A stretch of DNA of 42,947 nt from Clostridium sp. 'White wine YQ'. GTDB lineage: Bacteria; Bacillota; Clostridia; Clostridiales; Clostridiaceae. The DNA lies in assembly GCF_028728205.1 (NCBI RefSeq), contig NZ_JAQYUU010000008.1:1-42947 (forward strand), given 5' to 3'. Position numbers and translations under genes: made by a program. Below the pieces are notes generated by a model. It saw only the letters and a list, made by a program, of their open reading frames with translations. It was not told where the DNA came from and did not search any database. This document shows, piece after piece, positions 34,767 to 42,947 of this stretch (the stretch's first letter is position 1; the number at the start of each line of letters is the position of its first letter).

Positions 34767-35309
34767 TTATTTCTTACCAGTTTTACCTTCCTTACGTCTG
34801 ATAACTTCATTAGAGTACTTAATACCTTTACCTTTATATGGTTCTGGTTCTCTCCATGATCTTATATCAGCTGCAACTGCACCAACTTTTTCTTTGTCTA
34901 TTCCTTCAACTATTACTTTAGTTGTTCCATCTAACTTAAAGTCTACACCTTCAACAGCTTCAACTTCTACTGGATGAGAATATCCAAGATTCATTACTAA
35001 CTTTTTACCTTGTAATTGTGCTCTATAACCAACACCTATTAATTCTAGAGTTTTTGAGAAACCTTGAGTTACTCCAATAACCATGTTATTAATAAGGGCT
35101 CTTGTCAAACCGTGAAGAGCTCTGTGATTTTTTTGATCACTTGGTCTAGTTACAACAACTTCGTTGTTTTCAACTGCTATTTTTATGTCCTTGTGCATAG
35201 CTTTTACTAGCTCACCTTTAGGACCTTTTACTGTAACAACGTTGTCTGGTGTTACAGTAATAGTTGCTCCTGCAGGAATAGCTATTGGTAATCTACCTAC
35301 TCTTGACAT
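34767..35309 (-). CDS. rplF: 50S ribosomal protein L6
   Basis: A 180-residue protein near the factor-binding site of the 50S subunit. It starts [14 protein letters not shown] and ends with [26 protein letters not shown] chose the ATG at 35309, preceded by AGGAGGTG; the frame extends 11 codons further upstream without support. Confidence 0.97.
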   Translation of the reverse strand: MSRVGRLPIAIPAGATITVTPDNVVTVKGPKGELVKAMHKDIKIAVENNEVVVTRPSDQKNHRALHGLTRALINNMVIGVTQGFSKTLELIGVGYRAQLQGKKLVMNLGYSHPVEVEAVEGVDFKLDGTTKVIVEGIDKEKVGAVAADIRSWREPEPYKGKGIKYSNEVIRRKEGKTGKK

Positions 35310-35385
35310 AATCGCACCTCCTGTATTCCATTTTAAGAACAATTCTCTATAAAAACTTAATTCTAGTCAATCTCAATTTTAGAAA

Positions 35386-35784
35386 TTACCATACGTAGCA
35401 GATAACTTCTCCACCTAATCCTTGGCTTCTAGCTTCTCTATCTACTACTATTCCTTTTGAAGTTGATATTACTGCAACTCCTAATCCGTTAAGTACTTTT
35501 GGTACTTCATCTTTTTTACAGTAAACTCTTAATCCTGGTTTAGATATTCTCTTAAGTCCAGTGATTACTCTTTCTTTGTTAGCACCATATTTAAGAGTGA
35601 TTCTTAACATAGGAACTACACCATCGTTATACTCTTCAATTTGTTTAATATAACCTTCTTGTAATAATATATTAGTTAAAGCCTTCTTTACATTAGAAGA
35701 AGGAACCTCTACTGTTTCATGTCTTACAGAGTTTGCATTTCTAATACGAGTTAGCAAATCTGCAATTGGATCTGTCATAACCAT
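35386..35784 (-). CDS. rpsH: 30S ribosomal protein S8
   Basis: A 132-residue primary binder of the 16S central domain; in E. coli it represses spc-operon translation. It starts [19 protein letters not shown] and ends [13 protein letters not shown]. The first ATG (35784) has AGGAGG 9 nt upstream and is preferred over the ATG at 35778. A 76-bp gap before rplF holds no other gene. Confidence 0.98.
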   Translation of the reverse strand: MVMTDPIADLLTRIRNANSVRHETVEVPSSNVKKALTNILLQEGYIKQIEEYNDGVVPMLRITLKYGANKERVITGLKRISKPGLRVYCKKDEVPKVLNGLGVAVISTSKGIVVDREARSQGLGGEVICYVW

Positions 35785-35816
35785 TGAATTGTGCCTCCTT
35801 TCGCTACATTAGATTA

Positions 35817-36002
35817 TTACCAGCTTGCCTTTTTGCATCCAGGAATTTGACCCTTGTAAGCAAGTTCTCTAAAACAAATTCTGCAGATACCAAACTTTCT
35901 TAGCACCGCATGTGGTCTTCCACATATTCTGCATCTAGTATATGCTCTTGTTTTATACTTAGGTTCTTTATTCCACTTTTCTATTATTGCTTTACGTGCC
36001 AT
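35817..36002 (-). CDS. rpsN: 30S ribosomal protein S14, zinc type (type Z)
   Basis: A 61-residue protein of the 30S head. Two C-x2-C pairs (CRIC and CRIC, at about 24-27 and 40-43) mark the short zinc-binding form. It starts [21 protein letters not shown] and ends [11 protein letters not shown]. It lies 15 bp after rplE and 32 bp before rpsH. Confidence 0.98.
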   Translation of the reverse strand: MARKAIIEKWNKEPKYKTRAYTRCRICGRPHAVLRKFGICRICFRELAYKGQIPGCKKASW

Positions 36003-36017
36003 GATATCCCCTCCTTA

Positions 36018-36560
36018 TTATTGAGCGAATGGCATACCAAGAAATCTTAATAATTCTCTTGCTTCTTCGTCAGTGTTAGCTGTTGTTACGAAGATTATAT
36101 CCATTCCTCTCACTTTATCGATTTTATCATACTCAATTTCTGGGAATATTAACTGTTCTTTAACTCCTAGAGCATAGTTTCCTCTACCATCAAATGCATT
36201 AGCTGAAACACCTCTGAAGTCTCTTACTCTTGGAAGAGCTATTGACATTAATTTGTCAGCAAACTCATACATTTTTGCTCTTCTTAATGTAACCTTACAT
36301 CCTAAAGGCATGTTTTCTCTTATTTTAAAGTTTGCAACTGATTTCTTTGCTCTTGTTAAGATTGGCTTTTGTCCTGATATTAATGTTAAATCACTAACAG
36401 CTGACTCTAAAACCTTTTGGTTTTCTTTAGCCTCTCCAACTCCCATATTTATAACTATTTTTTCAAGCTTTGGTACTTCCATTATATTTTTATAACCGAA
36501 CTTTTCAATCATCGCTTGAACTACTTCTTTTTCATATTTTTCTTGTAGTCTAGGTATCAT
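36018..36560 (-). CDS. rplE: 50S ribosomal protein L5
   Basis: A 180-residue 5S rRNA-binding protein that contacts P-site tRNA and the 30S head. It has [20 protein letters not shown], the [25 protein letters not shown] motif and the end [11 protein letters not shown]. It lies 20 bp after rplX. Confidence 0.98.
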   Translation of the reverse strand: MIPRLQEKYEKEVVQAMIEKFGYKNIMEVPKLEKIVINMGVGEAKENQKVLESAVSDLTLISGQKPILTRAKKSVANFKIRENMPLGCKVTLRRAKMYEFADKLMSIALPRVRDFRGVSANAFDGRGNYALGVKEQLIFPEIEYDKIDKVRGMDIIFVTTANTDEEARELLRFLGMPFAQ

Positions 36561-36580
36561 TAAAAGAACCTCCTTTCAGA

Positions 36581-36904
36581 TTAGAATGTCTCTCCACACT
36601 TCTTACATACTCTTACTTTAGTACCATCATCAAGAAGTTTATTGGATATTCTTGTTGCACTCTTACATTTTGTGCAGTATAGCATAACTTTTGAGCTATA
36701 TAATGGAGCTTCTTTTTGTACTATACCGCCGTTCATATTTTCTCTATTTGGTTTTTGGTGTTTACTTACTATGTTAACTCCTTTTACGATAACTTTTCCG
36801 CTCTTAGGAATTACTTTTAAGACTTCTCCAGTCTTACCCATATCAGTTCCTGATACAACTATAACTGTATCGTTCTTTCTTACATGTACCTTCACCTTAG
36901 CCAC
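36581..36904 (-). CDS. rplX: 50S ribosomal protein L24
   Basis: A 107-residue assembly-initiator protein. The N-terminal KOW motif is KNDTVIVVSGTDMGKTGEVLKVIP. The C-terminus carries two cysteine pairs (CTKC and CKKC), a possible zinc site that many L24 proteins lack. It starts 11 bp after rplN. Confidence 0.97.
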   Translation of the reverse strand: MAKVKVHVRKNDTVIVVSGTDMGKTGEVLKVIPKSGKVIVKGVNIVSKHQKPNRENMNGGIVQKEAPLYSSKVMLYCTKCKSATRISNKLLDDGTKVRVCKKCGETF

Positions 36905-36915
36905 CTCCTACTCTC

Positions 36916-37284
36916 TTATAGAACTTCAGGTGCTAATGATAATATTTTGTTAAATTCTTTATCTCTTAGCTCCCTTGCAACTGGTCCGAAGATACGAGTT
37001 CCTCTTGGTTGCTTATCGTCTTTTATTATAACTGCTGCATTTTCATCGAATTTTATATATGATCCGTCGCCTCTTCTTAAACCTCTTTTAGATCTAACTA
37101 TAACTGCTTTTACAACGTCACCTTTTTTAACAACTCCGCCAGGTGTTGCACTTTTTACTGAAGCAACGATTATATCTCCAATGTTTCCATACTTTCTTTT
37201 GGATCCACCTAATACTCTAATACACATTATTTCTTTAGCACCAGAATTGTCTCCAACTTTTAGTAAGGTTTGTTGTTGTATCAT
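36916..37284 (-). CDS. rplN: 50S ribosomal protein L14
   Basis: A 122-residue protein at the subunit interface. It starts [19 protein letters not shown] and has [22 protein letters not shown] and the end [15 protein letters not shown]. It lies 30 bp after rpsQ. Confidence 0.98.
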   Translation of the reverse strand: MIQQQTLLKVGDNSGAKEIMCIRVLGGSKRKYGNIGDIIVASVKSATPGGVVKKGDVVKAVIVRSKRGLRRGDGSYIKFDENAAVIIKDDKQPRGTRIFGPVARELRDKEFNKILSLAPEVL

Positions 37285-37314
37285 GTAATTAACCTCCTTT
37301 CGTCTTAAAAAAGA

Positions 37315-37569
37315 TTACTTCGCCTTTTCTACTATTTCAACTAGTCTCCAATTCTTATCCTTAGATAATGGTCTAGTTTCCATAATTAATACTCTATCAT
37401 TTATTTTAGCTTCATTATTTTCATCATGAGCCTTAAATTTTGTAGTTCTGTTTACTGTCTTTCCATAAAGTGGGTGTCTAACCTTTGTTTCAACAGCTAC
37501 AACAATTGTTTTATCCATTTTATCAGAAACAACTCTGCCGATTCTCTTCTTTCTTAATCCTCTTTCCAC
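37315..37569 (-). CDS. rpsQ: 30S ribosomal protein S17
   Basis: An 84-residue OB-fold protein binding the 5' domain of 16S rRNA. Signature: [21 protein letters not shown], then [19 protein letters not shown] and [18 protein letters not shown]. It lies 29 bp after rpmC. Confidence 0.98.
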   Translation of the reverse strand: MERGLRKKRIGRVVSDKMDKTIVVAVETKVRHPLYGKTVNRTTKFKAHDENNEAKINDRVLIMETRPLSKDKNWRLVEIVEKAK

Positions 37570-37598
37570 TGAGCTTACCTCCTTTCAGCCTTGCGAAA

Positions 37599-37811
37599 TT
37601 ATTGCTCAATTGCCTTAAGTTCTTCTTCTCTGATGATTGTTTTAATTTGGGCGATTGATTTTTTAACTTCTCTTATCCTCATTGGGTTTTCTAATTGTCC
37701 TGTAGCTAATTGGAATCTTAAGTTGAATAATTCAGCCTTAAGGTCATTTAACTTATCTTTTAAATCTTGAGGATTGCTTGATCTTAACTCTATTAACTCT
37801 TTAGCCTTCAT
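37599..37811 (-). CDS. rpmC: 50S ribosomal protein L29
   Basis: A 70-residue, mostly helical protein at the tunnel exit beside L23. Signature: [36 protein letters not shown] in part. Its ATG overlaps the rplP stop by one base (TAATG), so the two are translationally coupled. Confidence 0.98.
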   Translation of the reverse strand: MKAKELIELRSSNPQDLKDKLNDLKAELFNLRFQLATGQLENPMRIREVKKSIAQIKTIIREEELKAIEQ

Positions 37812-38245
37812 TATTCTTCACCACCCATTTCCTCAAAATCTCTTCTTGTAACGAACTTTGTCTTTATAGGAAGTTTGTGCTGAGCAAGTCTCATTGCTTC
37901 TCTAGCTACTTCTTCTTGAACTCCTGAAAGTTCGAACAATACTCTGCCTGGTTTAACTACTGCTACCCAATATTCTGGTGATCCTTTACCGGAACCCATT
38001 CTTGTTTCAGCAGGTTTTTCAGTTACCGGCTTATCTGGGAAAATCTTTATCCAAAGTTTTCCACCTCTTCTAATGTATCTATTAATTGCTATTCTGGCAG
38101 ACTCAATTTGGTTGCTTGTAATCCATCCGCAAGCTGTTGCTTGAATACCAAAATCTCCGTATGCAAGGAAATTACCTCTAGTAGCTTTACCTTTCATTCT
38201 ACCACGTTGTACCTTACGATGTTTTACTCTTTTAGGCATTAACAT
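37811..38245 (-). CDS. rplP: 50S ribosomal protein L16
   Basis: A 144-residue protein near the A site and 5S rRNA. It starts [19 protein letters not shown]; the first ATG, 8 nt after AGGAGG, is preferred over the internal ATG at 38239. [23 protein letters not shown] is the conserved core. Confidence 0.98.
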   Translation of the reverse strand: MLMPKRVKHRKVQRGRMKGKATRGNFLAYGDFGIQATACGWITSNQIESARIAINRYIRRGGKLWIKIFPDKPVTEKPAETRMGSGKGSPEYWVAVVKPGRVLFELSGVQEEVAREAMRLAQHKLPIKTKFVTRRDFEEMGGEE

Positions 38246-38265
38246 GACGTATTCCTCCTTTCTTA

Positions 38266-38937
38266 TTACGCGTTAACTTCTTCCTTCACTTCAAGTACTT
38301 TTTTAGTTGGAAGAACTTCTCCATTATATACCCATACTTTTACGCCGATCTTTCCATATGTTGTATCTGCTTCAGCAAATCCATAATTAATATCAGCTCT
38401 TAATGTTTGTAGTGGGATTGTTCCTTCATGATATTGTTCAGTTCTAGCGATTTCTGCTCCACCTAGTCTACCTGAACATGCAGTCTTAACACCTTTAACT
38501 CCTGATTTCATAGCTCTTTGAATTGTTTGTTTCATAGCTCTTCTGAAAGATATTCTCTTTTCTAATTGAGCTGCTATGTTTTCAGCCATTAATTGAGCGT
38601 CTGCTTCTGCATTTTTAACTTCAACAATGTTTATTAAAACATTTTTTTCTTTTATGAATGCTTCTAATTTCTTCTTTAAAGCCTCAATTCCTGATCCGCC
38701 TCTGCCGATTACGACACCTGGCTTAGCAGTGAAAATGTTCAATTTTACTCTGTTAGTATATCTCTCAATTTCGATTTTTGAGATACCAGCTGAGAATAAT
38801 TCCTTTTTAACGAATTCTCTGATTTGATTATCTTCAACAAGATTATCTGCAAAATCTTTTTTGTTTGCGTACCATTTTGCATCCCAACCTTTGATAACAC
38901 CAACTCTAAGTCCGTGAGGATGTACTTTTTGACCCAC
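38266..38937 (-). CDS. rpsC: 30S ribosomal protein S3
   Basis: A 223-residue protein at the mRNA entry channel, part of the ribosomal helicase. It starts [18 protein letters not shown] and has a KH domain (about 40-110, with [11 protein letters not shown]) and the C-terminal [26 protein letters not shown]. It lies 18 bp after rplV. Confidence 0.98.
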   Translation of the reverse strand: MGQKVHPHGLRVGVIKGWDAKWYANKKDFADNLVEDNQIREFVKKELFSAGISKIEIERYTNRVKLNIFTAKPGVVIGRGGSGIEALKKKLEAFIKEKNVLINIVEVKNAEADAQLMAENIAAQLEKRISFRRAMKQTIQRAMKSGVKGVKTACSGRLGGAEIARTEQYHEGTIPLQTLRADINYGFAEADTTYGKIGVKVWVYNGEVLPTKKVLEVKEEVNA

Positions 38938-38955
38938 TGTATTTCCCTCCTTCTA

Positions 38956-39300
38956 CTAAGCTCTTTCTTTAACTACTACAGTTATATGGCTTGTTTTTTT
39001 GTTTATTCTGAATGCTCTACCTTGAGCATGTGGTCTAAATCTCTTTAATGTTGGTCCTTGACCTACATGAGCCTCTGCAACATATAATTTATTTACATCT
39101 AATTCCATGTTGTTTTCAGCATTAGCAACTGCTGATTTAAGTACTTTATTAACAACAACTGCTGCTTCCTTTGGAGTATATTGTAATATTGCGAAAGCTT
39201 CATTAACATTTTTTCCACTTATTAAATTAAGAACTATTCCTACTTTCATAGGTGACATTCTTACATACTTAGCTATTGCTTTAGCATTTTTAGCTTCCAT
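38956..39300 (-). CDS. rplV: 50S ribosomal protein L22
   Basis: A 114-residue protein whose hairpin lines the exit tunnel; changes there can give macrolide resistance in other species, and none is obvious here. It starts [19 protein letters not shown] and ends with [20 protein letters not shown]. The ATG at 39300 follows AAGGAGG; the longer open frame overlaps rpsS and is not used. Confidence 0.97.
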   Translation of the reverse strand: MEAKNAKAIAKYVRMSPMKVGIVLNLISGKNVNEAFAILQYTPKEAAVVVNKVLKSAVANAENNMELDVNKLYVAEAHVGQGPTLKRFRPHAQGRAFRINKKTSHITVVVKERA

Positions 39301-39325
39301 TGATGTGATCCTCCTTTCCAGGCAA

Positions 39326-39607
39326 CTACTTTCTCTTTGATGACTTTTCAGTGTCAACGTGTCCTTTATAAGTTCTAGTTAAAGCGAATTCTCCTAATTT
39401 ATGACCTACCATATCTTCACTAACATATACTGGAACATGCTTTCTTCCATCATGAACAGCGATAGTGTGACCGATCATTTGTGGGAATATAGTTGAGCTT
39501 CTTGACCAAGTCTTAACAACTTTCTTCTCACCATTAGTATTCATTTCTTCTATCTTCTTTAAAAGACCTGCATGAATAAAAGGTCCTTTTTTAATTGATC
39601 TACTCAC
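39326..39607 (-). CDS. rpsS: 30S ribosomal protein S19
   Basis: A 93-residue protein of the 30S head. I chose the GTG start at 39607: it gives the family start (M)[15 protein letters not shown] and has GGAGG 7 nt upstream. An ATG six codons earlier overlaps that Shine-Dalgarno. The core is [19 protein letters not shown] and the end [11 protein letters not shown]. Confidence 0.96.
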   Translation of the reverse strand: MSRSIKKGPFIHAGLLKKIEEMNTNGEKKVVKTWSRSSTIFPQMIGHTIAVHDGRKHVPVYVSEDMVGHKLGEFALTRTYKGHVDTEKSSKRK

Positions 39608-39674
39608 TTGAAATCCTCCCTTCATAAACCTTTATGCTTCCAAGCAATGAAGAGAATTAAATATTCTCTTCAAA

Positions 39675-40508
39675 TTACTTGCTGTTTCTTCTCTTGATGA
39701 TAAATCTATCTGAGTACTTCTTGTGTTTTCTAGTTTTGTATCCAAGTGCTGGTTTACCCCATGGAGTAACTGGACTTGGTCTACCTACTGGAGATCTACC
39801 TTCACCACCACCGTGTGGATGGTCATTAGGATTCATTACAGATCCTCTTACAGTTGGTCTCCAACCCATGTGTCTCTTTCTACCTGCTTTACCAAGGTTA
39901 ACAATGTCATTTGTTAAGTTAGAAACAGTTCCTATAGTAGCTCTGCATTCTATTCTAACATATCTCATTTCACCTGAAGGTAATCTTAATGTAGCATAGT
40001 TTCCTTCTTTAGCCATTAATTGTGCTGAAGAACCAGCAGCTCTTACTAATTGAGCACCTTTACCAATTTGTAGTTCAACATTATGAACAATTGTACCTAC
40101 TGGAATGTTCTTCAAAGGAAGTGTATTACCAGGCTTAATATCAGCTTCTGGTCCAGATACTATAACATCACCAACTTTTAAACCAACTGGAGTGATTATG
40201 TATCTCTTATCTCCATCCGCATATACTACTAATGATATATAAGCTGATCTATTTGGATCATACTCAATTGTAGCAACTTTTGCTGGAACACCATCTTTAT
40301 TTCTTTTGAAATCTATAATTCTATATTTTCTTTTAGCACCACCACCGTGATGTCTTACAGTTATTTTTCCTTGTGCATTTCTACCACCAGTCTTACTTAA
40401 AGAAACAAGAAGTGATTTTTCAGGAACATTTGTAGTGATTTCTTCAAATGTTGGCATTGTCATTTCTCTTCTTGATGGGGTAGTAGGATTAAACTTTTTA
40501 ACTGCCAT
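39675..40508 (-). CDS. rplB: 50S ribosomal protein L2
   Basis: A 277-residue protein close to the peptidyl-transferase centre and a subunit bridge. Conserved features are [19 protein letters not shown] near the N-terminus and [19 protein letters not shown], whose histidine is important for activity. A 55-bp gap precedes it and 67 bp follow, with no other gene. Confidence 0.98.
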   Translation of the reverse strand: MAVKKFNPTTPSRREMTMPTFEEITTNVPEKSLLVSLSKTGGRNAQGKITVRHHGGGAKRKYRIIDFKRNKDGVPAKVATIEYDPNRSAYISLVVYADGDKRYIITPVGLKVGDVIVSGPEADIKPGNTLPLKNIPVGTIVHNVELQIGKGAQLVRAAGSSAQLMAKEGNYATLRLPSGEMRYVRIECRATIGTVSNLTNDIVNLGKAGRKRHMGWRPTVRGSVMNPNDHPHGGGEGRSPVGRPSPVTPWGKPALGYKTRKHKKYSDRFIIKRRNSK

Positions 40509-40563
40509 CTAAATTTCCCTCCTTACTCTAGCTTCTCTGGCATACAGCCAATAATACGCTTTA

Positions 40564-40863
40564 TTATTGCATCATTCCTTCAAAGAATTCAATTCCTTTA
40601 CTGTCAGCTGCAAGTTTTACTATAGCTTTCTTGAAGTCAGCTCTTTTACCAATGTGAACGCCAACTCTCTTTGTTTTTCCTTCAACGTTCATAGTTTTAA
40701 CATCTTCAACTTTAACGCCGAAAACTTCTTCAATAGCTCTCTTTATTTGAACTTTGTTTGCTGTTGGATGAACTATGAAGGTGTATTTTCTATCTGCCAT
40801 TTCTGCCATACTCTTTTCAGTAATGATTGGCTTTCTTATTATATCATGGCTAGTTAATTTCAT
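40564..40863 (-). CDS. rplW: 50S ribosomal protein L23
   Basis: A 99-residue protein at the tunnel exit, docking site for trigger factor and SRP. It starts [19 protein letters not shown] and has [27 protein letters not shown] in parts. Its ATG overlaps the rplD stop by one base (TAATG). Confidence 0.98.
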   Translation of the reverse strand: MKLTSHDIIRKPIITEKSMAEMADRKYTFIVHPTANKVQIKRAIEEVFGVKVEDVKTMNVEGKTKRVGVHIGKRADFKKAIVKLAADSKGIEFFEGMMQ

Positions 40864-41483
40864 TATGCGTACACCTCCTCAATTTTAGATACAGCATCCT
40901 TAGTGATAACTAATTTTTCAAACTTTAATATATCATAAACGTTTATGTTATTAACTGGAATAACTGACACGCCTTGAATATTTCTAGCTGATTTATATAC
41001 ATTTTCATTAGATTCTGCTGTAACTATTAGAGTTTTCTTTGCATCTAATGCATTTAATAAGTTAACCATAGTTTTAGTCTTTGGAGCTTCAAAAGCTAAA
41101 TCTTCTAAAACTAATAATTGGTTATCAACAACTTTACTTGATAGAGCTGATTTTATAGCAACTCTTCTCATTGTTTTTGGAACTGAAACTCTGTAGTCTC
41201 TTGGCTTTGGTGCAAAAACTATACCACCATGTATCCATTGTGGTGCTCTTATAGAACCTTGTCTTGCTCTACCAGTTCCTTTTTGTCTCCAAGGCTTAAT
41301 TCCGCCTCCTCTTACTTCAGCTCTTGTTTTAGCTGATTGAGTTCCTTGTCTTTTATTCGCTAATAATGCAACAACAACTTGGTGCATTGCATATTGATTA
41401 ACTTCAACTCCGAACACATTTTCATTTAGTTGAAAATCTCCAACTTTTTGACCTTCTTTATTAAATAATCCTACTGTAGGCAT
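40863..41483 (-). CDS. rplD: 50S ribosomal protein L4
   Basis: A 206-residue protein with a tunnel-lining loop ([25 protein letters not shown], about 47-71, in part). In E. coli L4 represses the S10 operon through its leader; whether this happens here is unknown. It lies 24 bp after rplC and is coupled to rplW. Confidence 0.98.
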   Translation of the reverse strand: MPTVGLFNKEGQKVGDFQLNENVFGVEVNQYAMHQVVVALLANKRQGTQSAKTRAEVRGGGIKPWRQKGTGRARQGSIRAPQWIHGGIVFAPKPRDYRVSVPKTMRRVAIKSALSSKVVDNQLLVLEDLAFEAPKTKTMVNLLNALDAKKTLIVTAESNENVYKSARNIQGVSVIPVNNINVYDILKFEKLVITKDAVSKIEEVYA

Positions 41484-41507
41484 CCTGTTTCCTCCTTTCT
41501 ACCGAAA

Positions 41508-42137
41508 TTAAGCTTTAACAGCGTTTCTTATAACAACTGTTCCTTTATTTGGACCAGGGATACCACCCTTTATTAATAGCAAGTTCTTTTCAGGCATTAT
41601 CTTAACTACTTCTAAATTTAATACTGTTGTATTAACAGCTCCCATATGTCCTGGCATTCTCTTGTTTTTGAAAGTTCTTGATGGATCTGAAGATGCTCCC
41701 ATAGAACCAACTGCTCTGTGGAACTTAGAACCGTGGGACATTGGTCCTCTACTTGCATTCCATCTCTTAATAGTACCTTGGAATCCCTTACCTTTAGAAA
41801 CTCCTGATACATCTACTTTTTCTCCAACTTCGAATATGTCAACCTTAATTTCTTGGCCAACTTCATATTCACTAGCGTTTTCTAATTTGAACTCTTTTAA
41901 AGTTCTCTTAAGAGCAACGTTAGCTTTTGCGAAGTGTCCTTTTCTTGGCTTATTAACTAACTTTTCTCTTATATCTCCAAATCCAACTTGTAGTGCTTCA
42001 TATCCATCTTTTTCTGTAGTCTTTTTTTGAACAACTACACATGGACCTGCTTCTACAACTGTAACTGGAACTACTTTTCCATTAGCATCGAAAATTTGAG
42101 TCATTCCTATCTTCTTTCCGATAATTGCTTTTTTCAT
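41508..42137 (-). CDS. rplC: 50S ribosomal protein L3
   Basis: A 209-residue early-assembly protein reaching the peptidyl-transferase centre. It starts [20 protein letters not shown] and has [17 protein letters not shown] and [27 protein letters not shown] in parts. A 96-bp gap from rpsJ contains a GATTAC/GTAATC hairpin (42165-42182). Confidence 0.98.
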   Translation of the reverse strand: MKKAIIGKKIGMTQIFDANGKVVPVTVVEAGPCVVVQKKTTEKDGYEALQVGFGDIREKLVNKPRKGHFAKANVALKRTLKEFKLENASEYEVGQEIKVDIFEVGEKVDVSGVSKGKGFQGTIKRWNASRGPMSHGSKFHRAVGSMGASSDPSRTFKNKRMPGHMGAVNTTVLNLEVVKIMPEKNLLLIKGGIPGPNKGTVVIRNAVKA

Positions 42138-42233
42138 TTACTACACCTCCTAAACATATTAGCGGATTACTTCATGGTAATCATAACAGTTTCTTAATTA
42201 AACTACGCATTTTTTGTCCTACATAGCTTGATA

Positions 42234-42542
42234 TTATAATTTGATTTCAATATCAACACCTGCTGGAAGATTTAATCTCATTAATGCATCAACAGTTTTT
42301 GGTGATGGATTAACTATATCAATCAATCTTTTGTGAGTTCTTATTTCGAACTGTTCTCTAGAATCTTTGTACTTGTGAACAGCTCTTAATATTGTAACTA
42401 CGTCTTTTTCAGTAGGTAGTGGAATTGGTCCTGCCACCTTTGCTCCTGTTGACTTTGCAGTTTCAACTATCTTCTCAGCTGATTGATCTAATATTGTGTG
42501 ATCAAATGCTTTTAGTCTGATTCTGATTTTTTGTTTTGACAT
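42234..42542 (-). CDS. rpsJ: 30S ribosomal protein S10
   Basis: A 102-residue protein of the 30S head, also NusE, the partner of NusB in transcription antitermination. It starts [19 protein letters not shown] and has [14 protein letters not shown] and [37 protein letters not shown] in parts. The RBS is GGAGGG. It is the first gene of the S10 block, behind its own promoter and a 185-nt leader. Confidence 0.98.
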   Translation of the reverse strand: MSKQKIRIRLKAFDHTILDQSAEKIVETAKSTGAKVAGPIPLPTEKDVVTILRAVHKYKDSREQFEIRTHKRLIDIVNPSPKTVDALMRLNLPAGVDIEIKL

Positions 42543-42727
42543 TTTGTTCCCTCCTTTTCATGTACGCTTTACTTCTAACGCACACCAGTAATGTAAACTG
42601 CTCCGGGTGTATCCACCTTTCAAACACAAAAGACATCACTGTCGTTGAATTCTAGATCCAAACGTGCTCAACAAGAATTACCCGGAAGTCCGGCAACCTC
42701 TCGCATCATCGCTGTATGCTATGCAAC
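42543..42727 (-). ncRNA. S10 operon leader, candidate structured regulatory RNA
   Basis: About 185 nt from the predicted start to rpsJ, clearly richer in G+C than nearby gaps. Small stems are visible: CCGG-AAGT-CCGG (42682-42693), GGTG-TATC-CACC (42606-42617) and a longer-range GTTGA/TCAAC pairing. No terminator T-run is seen. An r-protein or NusA/NusB-type control element is plausible but not shown. Confidence 0.5.
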
Positions 42728-42733
42728 TTCTTT

Positions 42734-42762
42734 ATTATACTATATAAGATTTCACTAAGCAA
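42734..42762 (-). promoter_or_regulatory. Sigma-A promoter of the S10 operon
   Basis: TTGCTT (42757-42762), a 17-bp spacer and TATAAT (42734-42739), about 190 bp before rpsJ. The A/T-rich stretch just upstream (42763-42840) may act as an UP element. Confidence 0.75.
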
Positions 42763-42841
42763 TAATTTTTTTAGTGTATTTTTCATTTTTTTTAACTATT
42801 TCTACATTCTCTACAATTATATTATATCTTACCCTAAAATG

Positions 42842-42882
42842 TAAATAAAAAAGAAGTAACAAGGTAACCCTTGCTACTTCTT
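42842..42882 (-). terminator. Intrinsic terminator after tuf
   Basis: AAGAAGTAACAAGG (42851-42864) pairs with CCTTGCTACTTCTT (42869-42882), 14 bp with one G-U in the minus-strand RNA, followed there by TTTTTTATTT. It separates tuf from the S10 promoter. Confidence 0.9.
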
Positions 42883-42901
42883 AAATATATCTTAGTTGAA
42901 A

Positions 42902-42947
42902 CTATTTAACTATAGTAGTAACAACTCCAGAACCTACAGTTCTTCCA
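42902..42947 (-). CDS. tuf: Elongation factor Tu, 3' end (partial)
   Basis: Only the last 14 codons and stop lie in the window. They read GRTVGSGVVTTIVK, the typical C-terminus of EF-Tu, which carries aminoacyl-tRNA to the ribosome. The position upstream of rpsJ is the usual one (fusA-tuf-rpsJ). The rest of the gene lies beyond the right edge. Confidence 0.9.
   Translation of the reverse strand, partial: GRTVGSGVVTTIVK

Noticed and set aside
39300..39357. Longer rplV start overlapping rpsS
   Set aside because: It would overlap rpsS by 32 bp and lacks an RBS; the ATG at 39300 follows AAGGAGG and gives the family start.

Overview
The window looks like the chromosome of a low-GC, spore-forming clostridium (Clostridium sensu stricto or a close relative). 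The reasons are strongly A/T-biased codons, AGGAGG-type ribosome binding sites, a CwlD spore-cortex amidase, a KOW (L14e-like) protein between map and infA, and the order rplQ-ecfA1-ecfA2-ecfT-truA-rplM-rpsI after the alpha operon. I cannot name the species from the sequence.

Positions 1-8120 hold metabolism and PTS control. On the minus strand are an isoaspartyl dipeptidase (iadA), a membrane TPR protein, homoserine dehydrogenase (hom) and PTS enzyme I (ptsI). Divergent from ptsI is a sigma-54 activator with HPr, PAS, PAS, AAA+ and Fis-type HTH domains. The 382-bp gap between the two holds a near-consensus -24/-12 promoter facing ptsI, a candidate sigma-A promoter, and three copies of TTGATA-N5-TATCAA. 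This suggests that an HPr-domain activator controls enzyme I, the protein that phosphorylates HPr.

Positions 8121-22154 are accessory and housekeeping genes: a DUF1836 regulator, a hemolysin III/PAQR protein, an agrD-agrC-agrB quorum-sensing cluster without agrA, class I ribonucleotide reductase nrdA-nrdB behind two NrdR-like boxes, an OmpR-type two-component system, a YitT protein, two-subunit class I fumarase, a divergent YerB/DUF3048-like protein and cwlD. The 43-residue agrD is a short gene. It has serine where most autoinducing peptides have the ring cysteine.

Positions 22255-42947 are translation genes, all on the minus strand. In transcription order they are: the tuf 3' end; the S10 and spc blocks (rpsJ to secY-adk-map-KOW-infA-rpmJ); the alpha block (rpsM-rpsK-rpsD-rpoA-rplQ) with its own promoter; the ECF vitamin-transporter energizing module with truA; and rplM-rpsI behind a consensus promoter and short structured leader. 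All expected genes are present, intact and tightly packed. The main non-coding interest is the structured leaders of rpsJ, rplM and rpsM and a hairpin between rpsD and rpoA.

No tRNA, rRNA, insertion sequence, prophage or CRISPR array is visible. The best candidates for something undescribed are the ptsI/HPr-activator control region and the agrDCB cluster with a predicted serine-lactone signal.
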